A DNA stretch of 64,000 nt from Rosa chinensis (GCF_002994745.2 NC_037093.1:45736384-45800383), one strand, 5' to 3'. Shown: positions 22,231 to 36,281, counted from the stretch's first letter. The notes: a model not told the origin generated them from the sequence alone. A program made the numbers and translations.

Positions 22231-23096
22231 ATTTTACATGGGATAATGACCATTTACACAATTTTGGGTTAATTAACCCCACTTACCCAAACAATCTAAA
22301 AGATTGCCCACTTACACAATATTTTATATATATATTTTGCCCTAATACCCAATTAAGTATTTTTTTTATTACTTTCTATTTATTTTTAGGATAATTTTGC
22401 CCTCTCCTTGTTTGTCACTTAGAGAGAGAAGTCATCAGAGACATGTGACCGGACTCCGGCGACCAGTGACCGGAATCCGGCGACCGGTCATCGGAATCCC
22501 AAATCTGGCTACCGAACTGGTGACCGGATTCCTGCATCCAATTTTGTTGCCCCCTAATAATACCCAGTAATCATAATACTGCCCCCAATAAACATATTAT
22601 TGCCCCCCAATAAAAAATTTATTGCTCTCCAATAACAAGTTTATTGGGGATCAATAATTAGTGAAAAATGAAGATGTTTTAAATTTTTAAAGCTTTCGGA
22701 GGTTTATCCAAATAAATAATCTTATTATTGCCCCTCAATAATCTTATTATTGCCCCCCAGTAATCTTATTATTGTCTCCCAATAATCTTATTATTGCCAA
22801 CCCAATCATAATAAATAAATAAAATCACTACTGGAAAAATTCCCTTCCATTCTCAGAATTCACAGTTTACCACAAAAAAAATATAAAATAAAATTTGACC
22901 ACCCAGAAAATGTTGTGGGTAGCAAAAAAAAAAAAGCTAGAAATTGATTTGGGCACCCAGAAAAGCTCTGGGCACCCAATCACCATCTTTGTCACTCTCT
23001 TGCATTGGAAACACCTCCTCCGTTCCTTCCCAACCTCATAGCTCCCTCGAATTTCTGAAATGCCCAGGATCTAACCTGACGGAGCCGGTCGAGTCC

Positions 23097-23258
23097 TGCC
23101 ACTACTCTGATGGAGCCTGGATCTACGACCCTAATGCTTCTCCCAAGTACGACAACACTTGCAAGGAGATCTTCAAGGGCTGGAGTTGCATTTCCAGCAA
23201 CAAATTCAACGGCCGCGATCTCGTCAAGTGGAGGTGGAAGCCTAAGCACTGTGATCTG
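23097..23258 (+). pseudogene. Captured TRICHOME BIREFRINGENCE-LIKE (PMR5N) fragment
   Basis: In the frame opened at 22944, residues 52-105 read CHYSDGAWIYDPNASPKYD, then CKEIFKGWSCISSN, NGRDLVKWRWKP and CDL. This is the PMR5N domain of TBL proteins, Golgi polysaccharide O-acetyltransferases, with its conserved cysteines, the NGR motif and WRWKP. The catalytic part with the GDS and DxxH motifs is absent; the frame ends nine codons after CDL. There is no signal anchor. The fragment sits inside the Mutator-like element, so it is most simply a captured exon piece. Its 110-residue frame could still be translated, but this is unproven. Confidence 0.75.
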
Positions 23259-23361
23259 GCGAATCACCGACACTAACGGTGCCTCATGCGTCAATCGCCG
23301 TCCATTCCTTATCTGGCATCTTCGAGGCTGACGGTGGTCGCTGAGTCGACTCGGCCGGGAA

Positions 23362-23495
<134 letters not shown>

Positions 23496-23697
23496 GAAAT
23501 TGGTGAGGGGGAGGAGAGAGAGAATAGATCGAAGAGGGGAGGGGAGAGAGAGAGATGAGTGTAGTTTATTAATTAAAATGAAGGCAATACTATCAATACA
23601 TGTTAAATTGGGTAAATGAGAGTAAAAAACTCTTAGTGGAGTAAGTGGGCAATTTTTAGACTAAAATTGTGTAAATGGTCATTATCCCATTTTACAT

Positions 23698-26600
23698 TTC
23701 AAAACATTCCACCACATTAATATCAAAAATACTTCAGATTAATTCCTGGACATTAATCCATTCTACTTCATAGACAAATTCCAACAAAGGCCAACTCTTC
23801 TATTCAAAATGACATACTGAGATATTCCACATAAGATAGCAACAACATATCTTCAGCAAGCAAAACAAAGTTAGCATACAATCGACAACCAAATAGCACA
23901 ACTTGGAAAGACCTTTGCTCAAGATAACTCTGGAATATTAGAAACAAATCCACGTACTAAAGGACTTCTTTCCTGAAATCAATAGAAAACAGAGGGAAGT
24001 GAGCTTCACAAACTCAGTAGGTACGACAAATAGATCAGTATAGCAAATATTCTATTCTAGCATGCATTTAGAATGTGAAGAAAGAGTAAATATACTTTTA
24101 GTATTTCTAGATTGTATAAGGAAATCATTACAGGTAGAAGAAATTAAGCTTTGAAGTTGCTGCTGCAATATTTATAAAGAAATCAATTACACATATTAAG
24201 ACTCAAGGAATTGCTTTGGTTCACAGACACCATTTAACTTAAATCAGTTCCATAAATAACTGAACAAGAAAAGGAGAACAAGCTGAAATCCAAAACTTTC
24301 TTGATAAACATTCAAATATGTTGGGAAAATAAAACTCGTCGTAAATCCAACGAGAGTAGCAACAAGACCATAAAGTCTTTTAGCTTCGGTTACTGTAATC
24401 AAAGTCCAGAAACCCTTTTCTTTCCTTGGTTGTATGTTTCAGCAACAATGGTTTACAAACTCTTATCTCAAATCCCAACGAAATCCTTGAAAATCATTCT
24501 TTTTCCTGTTAGAGCCCATTACTCGCATTAAGGCCACCGAGCACACCCCGTACAAGCAGATCCTGATTAGGTTTTGGGTCTTTCACCCTAGGGAGGCACA
24601 ATCCCTACTTAACTTTTTTCCAAGCCTAACCAAATAGAACGATTAAAAACCAAATCTGGTCTTTCCACAAAACCTTTTGTTTCTCCAAACAGAACTAAAC
24701 ATTTAAGAATTTTCAGTAAAAGCTTGGAATTCACTTTCTGTAGAAAAGAAAAATATAGATTTAGTCCAAGAAAAGCTTCTTTAAGTAAAAGCTCTTTCTG
24801 TTGATAAAAATCAAGAGCTGGATAGACTAAACCATCTATGATGACCAACAGTATAAAATAAAACATATTTGCAAAATTTATAGACCTTTAGTCATTAATG
24901 GGATGATCGAACAGACCTTAACAAAATATAAATATGCAGATGATCAAACAAGGTTGGTGGCAGAGTAGTGTAAATCAGTTTTTGATTGGTAAACTGAACC
25001 TGACATTAAAAAGAAGCATATAACAATTCTTTTGATATAAATCAGACCTTAGTAAATAACTAAATATGGTTTCGGATGCACCTCCAAGGAGTTTCATAAT
25101 TGAATTCTAATAGAATAGCTCCGTAACAAAATTAATAGGAGGGAAAATTCTACAATGTGTTAACGTATGACATGCATACAATTGCCTTAAAAGTGGTAAA
25201 ATGAGTCCTCAAAATAGTAATATTAGTCCTCAAAGTGGTAACATGAGTCCTTAAAGTGGTAAATTTTCTTAGTTTACAGTATGAGTCCTCAAAATAGTAA
25301 TATTAGTCCTCAAAGTGGTAACACGAGTCCTTAAAGTGGTAAAAATAGTTGATGTATGAGAAATGTTAACATACCATAGCTTTAATAGGAGGAAGGAATC
25401 TGTCATAGTAGTAAGCATATGAATAAACTTCTACTTTCATTACTACTAGACATAAGTAGTAAATAAATGGAGAGAATAAAGAGACTGACTTGAGGAAGTT
25501 TTCATGAAGGAGCTTTACGAATGGACAGCAAACAAAGGCCAGAAATAGGCTCAGGTGCAGCCATACAAAAGTTTTAAATTTCATTTGTAATCATAGTCTA
25601 TTGGTTTGAAACCAGGTAAAGCAAAACCGCTTTTCAACATGACACTAAAGATGGGGTAAACGTGAAAATTTAAGGATTCTCTACTACAATTATAAGTTGG
25701 CAAGAAGACAATGAAACAGAAAAGAACACAATCTTTTCATTAAGCAAAACTGGAGATGGTAGTCTATTGAAGTAAAAAAAAAAAGTCTCTTTGCTGCAAT
25801 CAAATCCTTATAAGAGAAGAAGAAAAACAAAAAAGAAATGAATATGGCTATCAATATATGCTTAAAAGATGTTCAACAAGGTTGTTCAACAATGTAACTA
25901 AGCTTTAAGGAACTACACAGATACGTATTCTTTTCAAAACTTGATAAGAAATCGATCTTTAATAAGTATCGATTCAAGCTTTGTAAAACTTTGTGTGAAA
26001 ATGACAAGATAATGACATAGTTCAGCTGCATATTTTAAAGATCTAGGTAAAAAGGAATGTCAAAATAAAATCAGAACATGGTTTTTATTAATATCAATAT
26101 GTAGAGATCCAAAGCTTTATAAGAAAAAACCAAAACAATCATAAAGTTTTCCTTGTGCATGCATTCAACAAGCACCAACAACTATACTCAGAGACAAGTT
26201 CCACATACATGATAAAGATAAAATATCAGAACAATGAAATTAAGTAATTGAACGTCAACCATGTTTTAGTTGGCTGACAAACCAATTCAAATTTGCAAAT
26301 TAGGAACGAAACCAATGATCCAAAGGCAACCACTTTTACCCATAAGAGTTTGATCAAAACTCAAACTTGACAAATCATTGTGCATTCATATACGAACTCT
26401 TAGTACAGAAACCTAGAGAAAGCATCTCAACAATCACACTGAACAGCTACAAACGACAATCAAATCCAAATGCTAACACCCACTTTATATTTCAACAAAT
26501 CCAGTCACCTAAACCAAATGTACGACAAACTACTCCTAAACTCTTGAAAAAGCTTAACCAGAATGAATGGATTTGGGAAGATGGGAAGTTTGAACTTACT

Positions 26601-27336
26601 GGAGATAGCTGCATGGAAAGAAAAATTTTCAGATTCTTGGGTAGTGGACAGCCACAACAACTTCTCTGTTTTCCTTTGAGCTATTACAAATTTAGTTTTT
26701 GGCTTGGAGAGAAGACATCGATATGTTTTGAAGAGTACGCAAGAAAGACTGCTATATATTGTAGTGAGGTACAGAGTACAAAAGCAACTTGAGGGGTGGA
26801 GAATAGCAGACCACGTGTTTTAGTCTAAATAGGTGACTAGATGTTTTAGTGTAATTTATACACAAACATAAATTAAATAAATAACAATATAGACATAAAA
26901 TTCAATCTGACACTCTAACTAGTAATGCACAAGATAAACAAAACTTAATCTTAGGCAGAGAACAAAACACACAAAAGAGAAGGACAAAAGAAACAATTCG
27001 AACCTATCAAAAATTGAGGTCGCCACAAAATGAACCCATGATCTACCTCAATCCTAAACCAATTCCCAATCCTCCTAACTAAGTAACCTATGGGAGTGAG
27101 CAAGAGTAAGTGCTTACCAAGTAACCATATGAGTGATTACCAATTTTCCATGTGAATGATTGCCAAGTAGCTCTATATCTATATAAAGAGAACTAATGAG
27201 AAGGATACACCACTTTCCTCATATATTCTCTCATCATATTCTTCACTTTCTAGCAAGCAAGTTTTACTTGTATGAAAACAGTATAATTTATATTGAACAT
27301 GTAAAAATGGTTAATATCTCTCACAAGTCTTTTATC
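23698..27336. other. Intergenic, no supported gene
   Basis: AT-rich DNA. An 80-bp direct repeat starting atgagtcctcaaaatagtaa lies at 25201-25280 and 25281-25346. The longest frame (26367-26792, 141 codons) has no domain or homologue I recognise and ordinary AT-rich composition. No RNA gene was seen. Confidence 0.4.
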
Positions 27337-27352
27337 AATCTTCATGATTTTA

Positions 27353-28240
27353 TAGTAATTCAAGATTTGTTATAGGCATCCCTAAACCCTAAGTAGGGCT
27401 AAAGACCATCTGGAAAACAGCACTCGTCCGGTGGAGCGAGCGACGCCTAGCGGGCCTCCATGCTCTGTTGGCATCTTTGTGCAGTTGCCGGAACGGTGAT
27501 CTAAAGGTCGAGCTTGGGAGCAATGATTTGGATGGTTTGCTCGAAGTTTTGGCAGATTGTGCCTTGGTGGAAGTTCGGTTCGACATCTATATATGTGTTC
27601 GTGGCGGTTCGGTGCAGCATCTCCGTGTGCATGGTTGGACTGTTGTGAATCTGGGGTCAGTGCCGACGCAATTGCTTTAGGTGGACTGCATCAGCTGGTT
27701 TTTGAGTAAACTCCGGGAATGGTGTTTCGAGTTTGCTTGGTTTTCAGCCGTTTGGGGTTCAAGGTGGTTGTTGTTGTTGTGATGGGGCTTCAGGAAGCAG
27801 CGGCGACGATGGCTGTGGCAATGTTAGGCGAGACAGTGATGGGCGGCGGCAATAGATGAAGATGACGACGTGGGATGGGTTGCTATGGCTTGGGTCAAGA
27901 TGTTCTTGAACTGTTCCCATTTGGGCCTAAGTAAATTGCGCCTGGTTGTTTTAGGCTTGCATTATGTTAGTAGTTTAGTTTACTTTCAATAATTCCCTAA
28001 GTTTTTTAGGGACCAATATATGCACTTTTATGCTTCTAGCTGATCTTCTGGAGTAGTACTGAAGGAAGATTCATGTTATTTCGAATGTAATTAATGTCAA
28101 ATGAGTGCCCTATTTTCTACGTACCACTGTGGGTGCTAGCACAACTTCTTGCCAACACCTAATTGGTAACAGGAGGGTATGTCATTTTGGCTTGTGATCA
28201 ATATATTGGCATTTTGCCTTGATTCAAAAAAAAAAAAAAA
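27353..28240 (+). mobile_element. LINE-like retroposed insertion with poly(A) tail and 16-bp target duplication
   Basis: The segment ends in a run of about 15 A and is bounded by the 16-bp direct repeat aatcttcatgatttta at 27337-27352 and 28241-28256. This is the signature of target-primed reverse transcription. The 5' half is GC-rich and the 3' half AT-rich. No reverse transcriptase or endonuclease frame is present, so it is a 5'-truncated or non-autonomous LINE-type element, or a retroposed non-coding transcript. A diverged relative on the other strand at 20823-21460 shows that it belongs to a repeat family. Confidence 0.8.
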
Positions 28241-28256
28241 AATCTTCATGATTTTA

Positions 28257-28710
28257 CTCATTTATTAGAGATCTAATCGATGTGGAACAAAACTGTTTTG
28301 ACATGATGAATTATTATTGAGAATTATAAGGTTAACTTGAACGATTTACTAAACTTACAAAATCAATTATCTTAGTCAGCTCTTATGGCATGTTTCAAAA
28401 TTGATGGCAAATGTAAGTTAGAGCAAGAACATAAGGGATTTAAGATTGCCTCAAAAGTTAATACAATTGCTTTTAACTATCTAAAAAGTGTTTTTGAGTT
28501 ATAAAATTGTTTGACAAATAAACATAAAAGTGTTTATTAAGTTATAAAAGCGAGGGATGATTTAGAGCAGTGAAGTGCAGTTGCAGCAACACAAATGATT
28601 AGTTATATCAAATACGTTATTTGATTATTAAAAAAAAAATTTGAGTATTAATATCAAAAATTAAGATAATCTTATAAATATTTGATCAGGGAATGCATAG
28701 AAAACCTTAG
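28257..28710. other. AT-rich spacer, no gene seen
   Basis: Nothing recognised between the LINE-like insertion and the start of duplication copy B. Confidence 0.4.
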
Positions 28711-30764
28711 AAGCATTTCTTTTAAGGGCTATACGGTTGGGTGGCCCAAAACCAAATTCAACCACCACTTGCTGTGGCCACTGTTGCCGAGGCCGGTAGC
28801 ATTAACCCTAGCACCTGCATCTGCCGCCGTACAAAAAACAAGGAATAGGCTCCAAGGACAGCCAAAATCTTATCACAAAACTCAACGATCCACTTCGGAA
28901 TCCAGCCCCACACCCACTAATTGCGCGTGCTCATCACCTCCTAATCCCCGACAATGTGTGTGAGACCTGACTACGCGCGTGACTGGGTACGCCCTCCTCT
29001 TCTTCTAAATTTCGGTTCTTTTAGTTTTAGCTTATCCGTCGGCAGGCAAGTGGAAGACTGTGGAACGTTAATCACGTGTACTAAGACAAGTGGGGATGTA
29101 CCTTTAATCATCATTAGTAGTACTTAATAGTAATTAAAATATAAAATTAAGGTTTAATCTGAAAGGCCATTGGCTCTGGTTTCGGTGCTCCAATGACATT
29201 CTCTCTTATAGTACAAATAAATAGTCTCAAATTTGTTATCTTGTTGATGTTTGTGATATTTGTGTAGGCGTGCAGGGTGGGGTGAAGCTGTTTATGATTT
29301 GATGTAGCTAATTTTTGCAGACTAACTATTGCTTTGTTTTGCTTTCAAAGAGCTCTGGTCTTTGGAGTTCGGCCAAACAGAATACAAAACTAAAACTCAG
29401 TCCTTTACTTTTCTGAGAGACACAAAAGCTTGAGCCTTCTTCTAGCTTCTTCCAATATCCTATCCAAACTATTGGGTTGTCACTCTCTTGCATGCTTGCT
29501 TTTTCTTCTGCAGCTTGGTGTGGGTTTGCAGTTTGAGTCTGATCTTAGGGTTTGGGAACCTACTCTTTTGCTTGAGGTTTCCGTTTATCTGTTTGTTTGT
29601 TCCTGTGCTTAGAGTTTTTGTGTGGTTGATCTGCCTGGTACATGGAATGTTAGGTTTTCCTTACAAAGTCGATCTTCATGCATCGGCTAAAGAAACGATT
29701 GGAATACTACTGAAAATTTCCTGATATCCTTCTTTTCTCCAAGTATGTAGCGGGGTTTCGATCAGTTCTGATGTGCCGGGAAGAGGAAGAGGTATCTGGA
29801 AGATTTTTCCTTTTCTTTACACTAGTCTATCATCTGTAAAATTTGACCGTTCCTTAATATTGGCTTAAACTCTTAAACCTTATATGCAAAAATTCTTGGT
29901 TTAAAGTTTCAAGCTTCAAAGGATTTTGATTATTATTTAAAGCTTAGTATCCAGATTGTTCTCAGTCGATCAACTGTCAAATTATTCAAGGCTGTTCTAC
30001 ATGTATAGATTGGTTTTAATAGTATGTATGCTCCAACATTATTATTTTTCTTGAAGCACTTTCTACTGATATGGCTTTCACAAGTCCATGAATTTGATTT
30101 TTCACTTGTCAGATTTCTATTCAGATTTGGAGTTTCCATGATCACCAACTTTGCAACCCATATGTTTTCCCAGTTATTTGGTCTATACAATATGATTTAA
30201 CTCCTTTGATCTACAAGCTTAGGTTCTATATATGGAAGGTTACATATTGTTGATGTTGGGGTACTAGATAAATTTCGTATCAGCCTGTCATCCCTGGTGT
30301 ACCTTTAATCCATGGAGCGAGATCCCTATCTTGCATGTGATATTGTGTTCGTTAGTATCATGCGGCAGATTTTGGTTACTAGCTACGAGAACATATATTA
30401 GTAATTGTTGTTGATTTGTGATTCTAGTGCTGTAGGTCTTAGCTATGTCATATTTGATCTTAATCAACAAAGTAAAATTGGCTCAGTCTGATACTTTTTC
30501 TTGGTGAATGTTGATGCTCTTCGAAGTCTGTTTTTGTGCCTGAATAGGTGAATTTGTATGATGAAGTTTTGGAACATTGATACGTTTATATCATTTGCCC
30601 TTATTTTCTTTTTCTTTTTGTCTTACATTTTGTAGGCATTGACATGAAATGTGCGGAACTTGTATGTCAATTTTCTTCATAATTGTATTGTGATTAGTGG
30701 AAAACATGTTAATCCGGCTTTTAGCAGTTACTGTATGTGTATATATGACTATGAGCTGAGCTAT

Positions 30765-30842
30765 TGGTGGTTTGGATGACAGAGAGAGAGAGTACACTTG
30801 TCCGCATCCATGAAAACCCCTCTCTTTGTCATCGTACTGCTC
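30765..30842 (+). ncRNA. Eroded MIR535-like hairpin B1
   Basis: Counterpart of hairpin A1. The 5' arm at 30777-30797 begins TGACAGAGAGAGAGAGTAC. About 23 nt covering the loop side and the start of the 3' arm (the gggagtgct part) are missing, leaving cccctctctttgtcat. Only part of the duplex can form around a short loop, so normal Dicer processing is doubtful. It is probably a decayed copy. Confidence 0.4.
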
Positions 30843-32326
30843 TTGTCCAGGTCTATCCTCGATGCTATGTTTCATGTATTTGCATCTTTGGGATGTAAAC
30901 TAGCTGATAAGCTTATAACATTGTGTAATTTGTCATTTATCTTTGTCAATCATATTATTTATTCCAGAATGGTTTCCGGCCATTAGCCTTTTTGTTGGTT
31001 GATGTCTTGTAATGATATGGAGATTACATGTTGATGAAGTAGAGTGGTCATTGTTCATGGATCAATCTCTTAGTACATCAACATGGATGCATTATCTTGT
31101 TAATTACATTACAGTCGTATGTTTGGAAAACTAAAATATTTTGGCTAGTGTTCAGCAATTCAATTTTACATAATTAAATTTTTCGACCTCAATAAAATTT
31201 TGACTAAAGTAATTTCAATAAAAATTTCTATGTACTTTTAATCTTCTGTTTTTTCGTTTCTTTTCTTTTGTAAGAACTATGTCAATAGGCCTGGAACATG
31301 AGGTGTGGCAGTGATATAAGATGATTAGATTAGGTAGAGATCAACATTCAGGTATGAGTAGTAGGGATGCAAAACATTCAACAGTCGGCTTTGTTTCACT
31401 TGAAGTATGGAATTGATATTTCACTGCTGACCACAAAACCAAACGTTAGAGTTCATTTGAGCTAAACAACTGGTATGCGATATTATACGTGAGAATTTAT
31501 GTGCTTGCCAAGTTTTTCAAAACTATTGTGTTGGATATAGTTAAATTATTATATATATACAAGTAATAAACAGACAGAAGACTGTATGGAAACAGCAACA
31601 GCATGATTGCTAATATGATTACAAACAATGATAGTCATGAGCTTGAGGAACATCAAAGGGAAGTGCTGAATTGGAGGTTGCATGTTGATGTTGTGACTCG
31701 AGACTTTCTTGCCTGTGATATATACTGTGTAAATTTCTTGTGGTGGTTTTGGTGACTTTTTTTCCTGCAGCTGGTGGGTTTTGAGGACCAGTTGGTAGTA
31801 CATTATATGTAGTTGTACATTTATGATCATGGTTGATGTGTGATGTACTGTTGGTTTTTTTTTTTTGTGGTCATTTTACTATTGGTCTTAACTATGTTTA
31901 TCTGATTATATCAACCAAGTATGGTATTTCCATCTTTTTCTTCTTTTGCTTTTGCTTTCTGTTTTTGGCTGTTTGTTTCTTTTCTTTTGATTTCTCTAGT
32001 CTTCTTTTGCTTGCTTTGCAGAGTGTCTGTATTGGGCTGTGTCCCTTGAACTGTTGTTTGGCCATGTGCCTTGTGACTAAAAAAAAGTACAGTGGTCCAG
32101 TTTGGGGGTTTCTCTAGGTATGCACTGCTGTAGTCATTTTCTTTTGCCTAAATCTAGGTCAATTAAGTGGTGATGATTGCAGTTTTCGTATTTTATATCA
32201 TTTGCTTTCTCCCAAATTTGTTTAGCTTTGACATGACAAGTGTGGAATTTGCCAGCAAACATTTTATCTCGATTGTTGAAAACATTCTAATCTGGCTCTT
32301 TGCCATTACTGAGGCAAGCTATGATT

Positions 32327-32424
32327 GGATTTGTTTGACGATGAGAGAGAGCACGCTTGTCAGCATCCATGAAACAGTCATGAGTGTTTACGAGCGTGCT
32401 CCCTCTCATCGTCATACAATCGAT
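32327..32424 (+). ncRNA. MIR535: MIR535 precursor B2
   Basis: The mature-like 21 nt at 32336-32356 is identical to that of A2. The 3' arm at 32394-32414 is also identical, so the same duplex with one A-C mismatch forms; the predicted star is 32396-32416. The loop differs from A2 at a few bases (for example cagtcatgagtgtttacgagc). Conservation of both arms while flanks and loop drift is the pattern expected for a functional miRNA. Targets are probably SPL mRNAs, from knowledge of the family. Confidence 0.88.
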
Positions 32425-33099
32425 CTAATCTTGTGCACCGGCCTTTCGCATACTAACTAGTTGGTGATCATAAATTGTGCTAGTTAGTATTTATATGTGT
32501 CAATCTCAATGTTCCTTTCATAAAGGCTCATCATTTGCCTTTTCATGGTCGATATCCTTTTTCTGATATAAAGTTTAAATGTTGAAGAATTAGAGAACAG
32601 TCATTGGTTAGAGTTGATCTCTGAGTAGATCAATCCACATGGATGAGTTCTTTAGGAAAAGCAAAATATTTTGCCTCAATATAAACATTCAGTCATTACT
32701 TTTTACATAACTAATTGTCTGAACTCATCAAACCTTTGCCTAATCTATTATCACTTGAAAAATCAAAAGTTTCTTAACATTTCTATGTAATCATTTTTAA
32801 GGAATAAGAACAAATGACTGGCAAAGGTGAGGTGTGGCGGAGATTAAGTTGATGAACAGTCTGGTATGTGTGACTATAAGCTTGCAAGACATTAAAAAAT
32901 TGGAGACTTGGTTGATTGTGCAATTCATATTTCCCTATTGACTACAAAAACAAACATCAGGGTACTAGGTTGTTCAAACTTCAAACAGGTATGGTGGGCA
33001 ATGCAAGAATACTCCTCTCCCAGGAGCCCATGAGTACTTCTATGAGGACGGAAGAAGTGCTAGCTGGCCCTAATTGGCTACTAAGCTTATAGTATACAC

Positions 33100-36000
33100 C
33101 ATAAATGTTAAGTTCCATAACAATTGGTGAATATTATAGACCTTTGTTTATTTAACATAATAGACCTTTGTACTTATCATATCTTTACTAAGTGTCTGTG
33201 GTTCATTAGTGTATAACTATTATTCTTAGAACTGCAACCAGTGGCCATAGGTTTGGTAAGAAAATAATAAAGTTAAATTTCCTGCTTTGCTCAAATGCGT
33301 TGCTAATTGCTAATTCAACAACAAAATGAATGACTAAAGGCCTTAAGACTTTCTTTATTGAAAAATGAAGATATGCTTATAACTATCCAGTTGCATGTTG
33401 TTTATTTTTGGGATGCTTTAGATCTTTGATTAAAATTAGACTCCAAGCTAAGATAAAGAGAAAATATGCTTATAACTATCGAATTGCAAAGGAAGTTATC
33501 AACCTCCTGGGAAGATCATATGTGCATTTATACATATTGCTCTGCAAGGATGGGAAAGTTATGATACTACATTGTCAAGTAGTTAATACTTTGATTCATT
33601 TACATATAGCGGTCACAGATGTTTTATGTAATGCAATGACTACTGATCCTTGTACTTGCTAAAACTTGTTTTTCAATATTATTGTTCTTTACATTTGAGG
33701 AGAAGTTAAGTTATGGACCGACAGAAATAGGTGATAACAAAAATTTAAACTCTTGCCTGAATTCTCTAAATAGCTGAAATTCATAGTGATATTCCCATAT
33801 AGAGGTATATGCATCTAATTATTCCTATTAAAAAGCCCTCTTTCCTATTATCGAACTTATTCTTTTTATCTCCAACTGTATATTTCAAGCAAGATTGTAA
33901 AAGGCTACCTTAAGGCACGCTTTCTGCCTAGGCATAGGCTAAATGCAGTGATGGCTCTGGTAAAAAGCAAGCAGGCACAAAAATTGCACAGGAGGAGGGA
34001 AAAGCTTAAGCCTCAGGTGCAGCCAAGGCTCTTTTTTTTTTTTTTTTCTTTTCTCCTGAAAAAATAAATAATTAATCATGAGTTACTGAGTGATGAATGC
34101 GATCTCTTCCTTCAGTTACACTTCTTCTGGATGTTTAGTTATCTTAATTATCTTCTCATGTCTTTATTTTTGGTAGTAAAGCTGCTGTAGTTCAGTTGAT
34201 GTAGAACTCAGGCTCCTTGCAATTATGCAAGTCTGATGTAGTTCAGTAGTGAGTCTTCTGTATTATTATAATTTTATTACAAAGGGTTTGCGCATTTAGA
34301 AAACACTTCCTACTTTTAGACAAAAATGCCTCGGCTAAGCATTCTCTTAGAATCTTGATTTCAAGTAGTGTTTGTGCTTTATTTCCATAGGCATGAGCCA
34401 TGCATATCTGGAAGCCAAATTCACTTGCAACTCATTCACAACCAGGGCTGTTACCTAAATGAATGGGCTGGACCTCAAATTTATATTACAGAAACTTCTA
34501 TTTTTGTTTTCGTTAATGTTCGTATTTAGATAAATCATTGATCCTTTAAGTAGGCATAGATTTTGCTACTATACCTTATTTCAAGTCAGGTTTTGCTACG
34601 AACCCCCTTATGTTTCTCATTTATGCTTTCTTTTCTGTTCTTAACAGGAGCTTAGTTGATAAGTCCTCAGGTTTTGGATTTCTTCAGTGTTCATGGGATC
34701 TAAATGGAAATGTTCCCTATAAAACATTTGTTGGAAGCTGCTGTTCAAGGTTGTGGACGTTGTCTCCTTATTTGTTTTGATGAATAATCCACCCTGTTTT
34801 TAACACCTTTAATTTATCCTTGTTCCTCAGCAATGCATGGTTGTGAATTCTAATCCCAACTGAAACCCAGGCTTAAAGGTCTTTTGTGCATGCTGGATGA
34901 TTGTCTAAACGGCGGGAGTTTAACAACAGTAGGAACGTGACAGACAAAGACAAACATGCCCGGTACAAATATATCACGGACGTTCCAAGTTAAAGGATAT
35001 CAGGCGTGCTAGAGACTTTTTCAGCCTTTCAAGTATATTTGCATCTTGTCTGGTTTCGTATGCAGCCGTGGGACAGGTTTCCTTTCTAATCTTGGATGAC
35101 AATCTTGTGATGGAACACTGTGACCGTTGGATGCACTAAACGTCCTTGGGACCATACCTAGTGCATCCAGTTGTAGGTTATTGTACGGATGGGAACGCAC
35201 TTTATGGCATGTAAACATCTCTATATTCGGGAATCTTGAGTTATGTTTTCCAATACCAAGTGTCCCAAAATCTGTAACCTGAACTAAAAAGGGAGAATTC
35301 CATATCTCCAACCCTTCAATGCAGAATATGAAAATCCTGAAATTCAAAAATCCCAAGTTTTAAAAGTTCAAACAGTGTAAAAATCCCAATTTTGAACGGA
35401 AAATGGTAAAATAGCAGGGCTGGAATTCTGGAAAGCCAAAGTAAAATAGGGTTCATACAAAATACGTACTCGAACAAAATGATGTTCAGAATTAATATTT
35501 TTTTTTTCTTTACTTTATTTTTGATTAGTAGCTTTACTTGAGAATTTAAACAAAAACATATAAAAATTTTCCCTAGAATTTTAACAATCTTCTTTCTTAA
35601 CATGCAATTTCCATCAAATCATAGCAGGAAATTCTTTACCGGCATAGCAAGATAACTTTCTATAGGTTTGTGGTTCATGCAAAAATTTACTTTCATATAA
35701 TTTTTGAGACCCAACAATATTTCTAAATTTCATTGAACATTTAAAAGATAGCACAACGAGAATGGACGTCCTTTTACCAACAGCTCTGCAATATGTTGAG
35801 AGAATTTGGTTGGCACCCTTTTGAAGGTGGTACTCTGGGCTTCCAACTAAAGGCTTGTACTGTAATTTCTCTTGTTTTATAATTGTTTTTCGTCCACCAA
35901 AGTTAAGGACACTTTTCACCTTGTCTTGATTGCTATTGAAATTTCAACCAAAAAAAAAATTAAAAAAAATATTTTGGAACAAGGATAAAGCCGCCAAATG

Positions 36001-36281
36001 CAATGCCTGTTTACAACCTCATCAACTCATTTATCTGTTATCAACATCAAAAGGAGAGAAGATGCTAACGAATCGATAGTACACCGGATAATACACACAC
36101 ATGCCAAAGCTTACATGAACAAAAATTATACACAAACCTACTGCTACTTCAAAATGGTATCTCACTATGCCACCAGACTGAATAGTGAGACCACTGTGGT
36201 TCCTTTATACGACAAATGCCATGGAGCTTCTGGAAAAAATCACAGATATCTGCCAGTCACCTGAGCTACAACAGGTTTCTA
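33100..36281. other. Non-coding region between MIR535 cluster B and TWD40-2
   Basis: Colinear with copy A up to about 35.77 kb. After that comes unique sequence just downstream of the TWD40-2 stop, which may hold its 3' UTR. No gene was recognised. Confidence 0.4.

Larger units (their letters stand above)
29110..33100 (+). other. Putative MIR535 primary-transcript region B
   Basis: Counterpart of 12100-16400. Conserved but without a convincing protein-coding frame; the open frames differ between the copies. Likely a non-coding transcript carrying hairpins B1 and B2. Confidence 0.35.

Noticed and set aside
22827..22845. cactactggaaaaattcc, like a CACTA transposon end
   Set aside because: No inverted partner or 3-bp target duplication found; one short match is not enough.
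25150..25380. Possible small foldback element around the 80-bp repeats (tgttaac near both sides)
   Set aside because: The inverted match is only about 8 bp and no target duplication is visible; reported only as a tandem repeat.
26367..26792. 141-codon plus-strand open frame
   Set aside because: No recognised domain, no conserved partner, composition like surrounding AT-rich DNA, no sign of splice structure.
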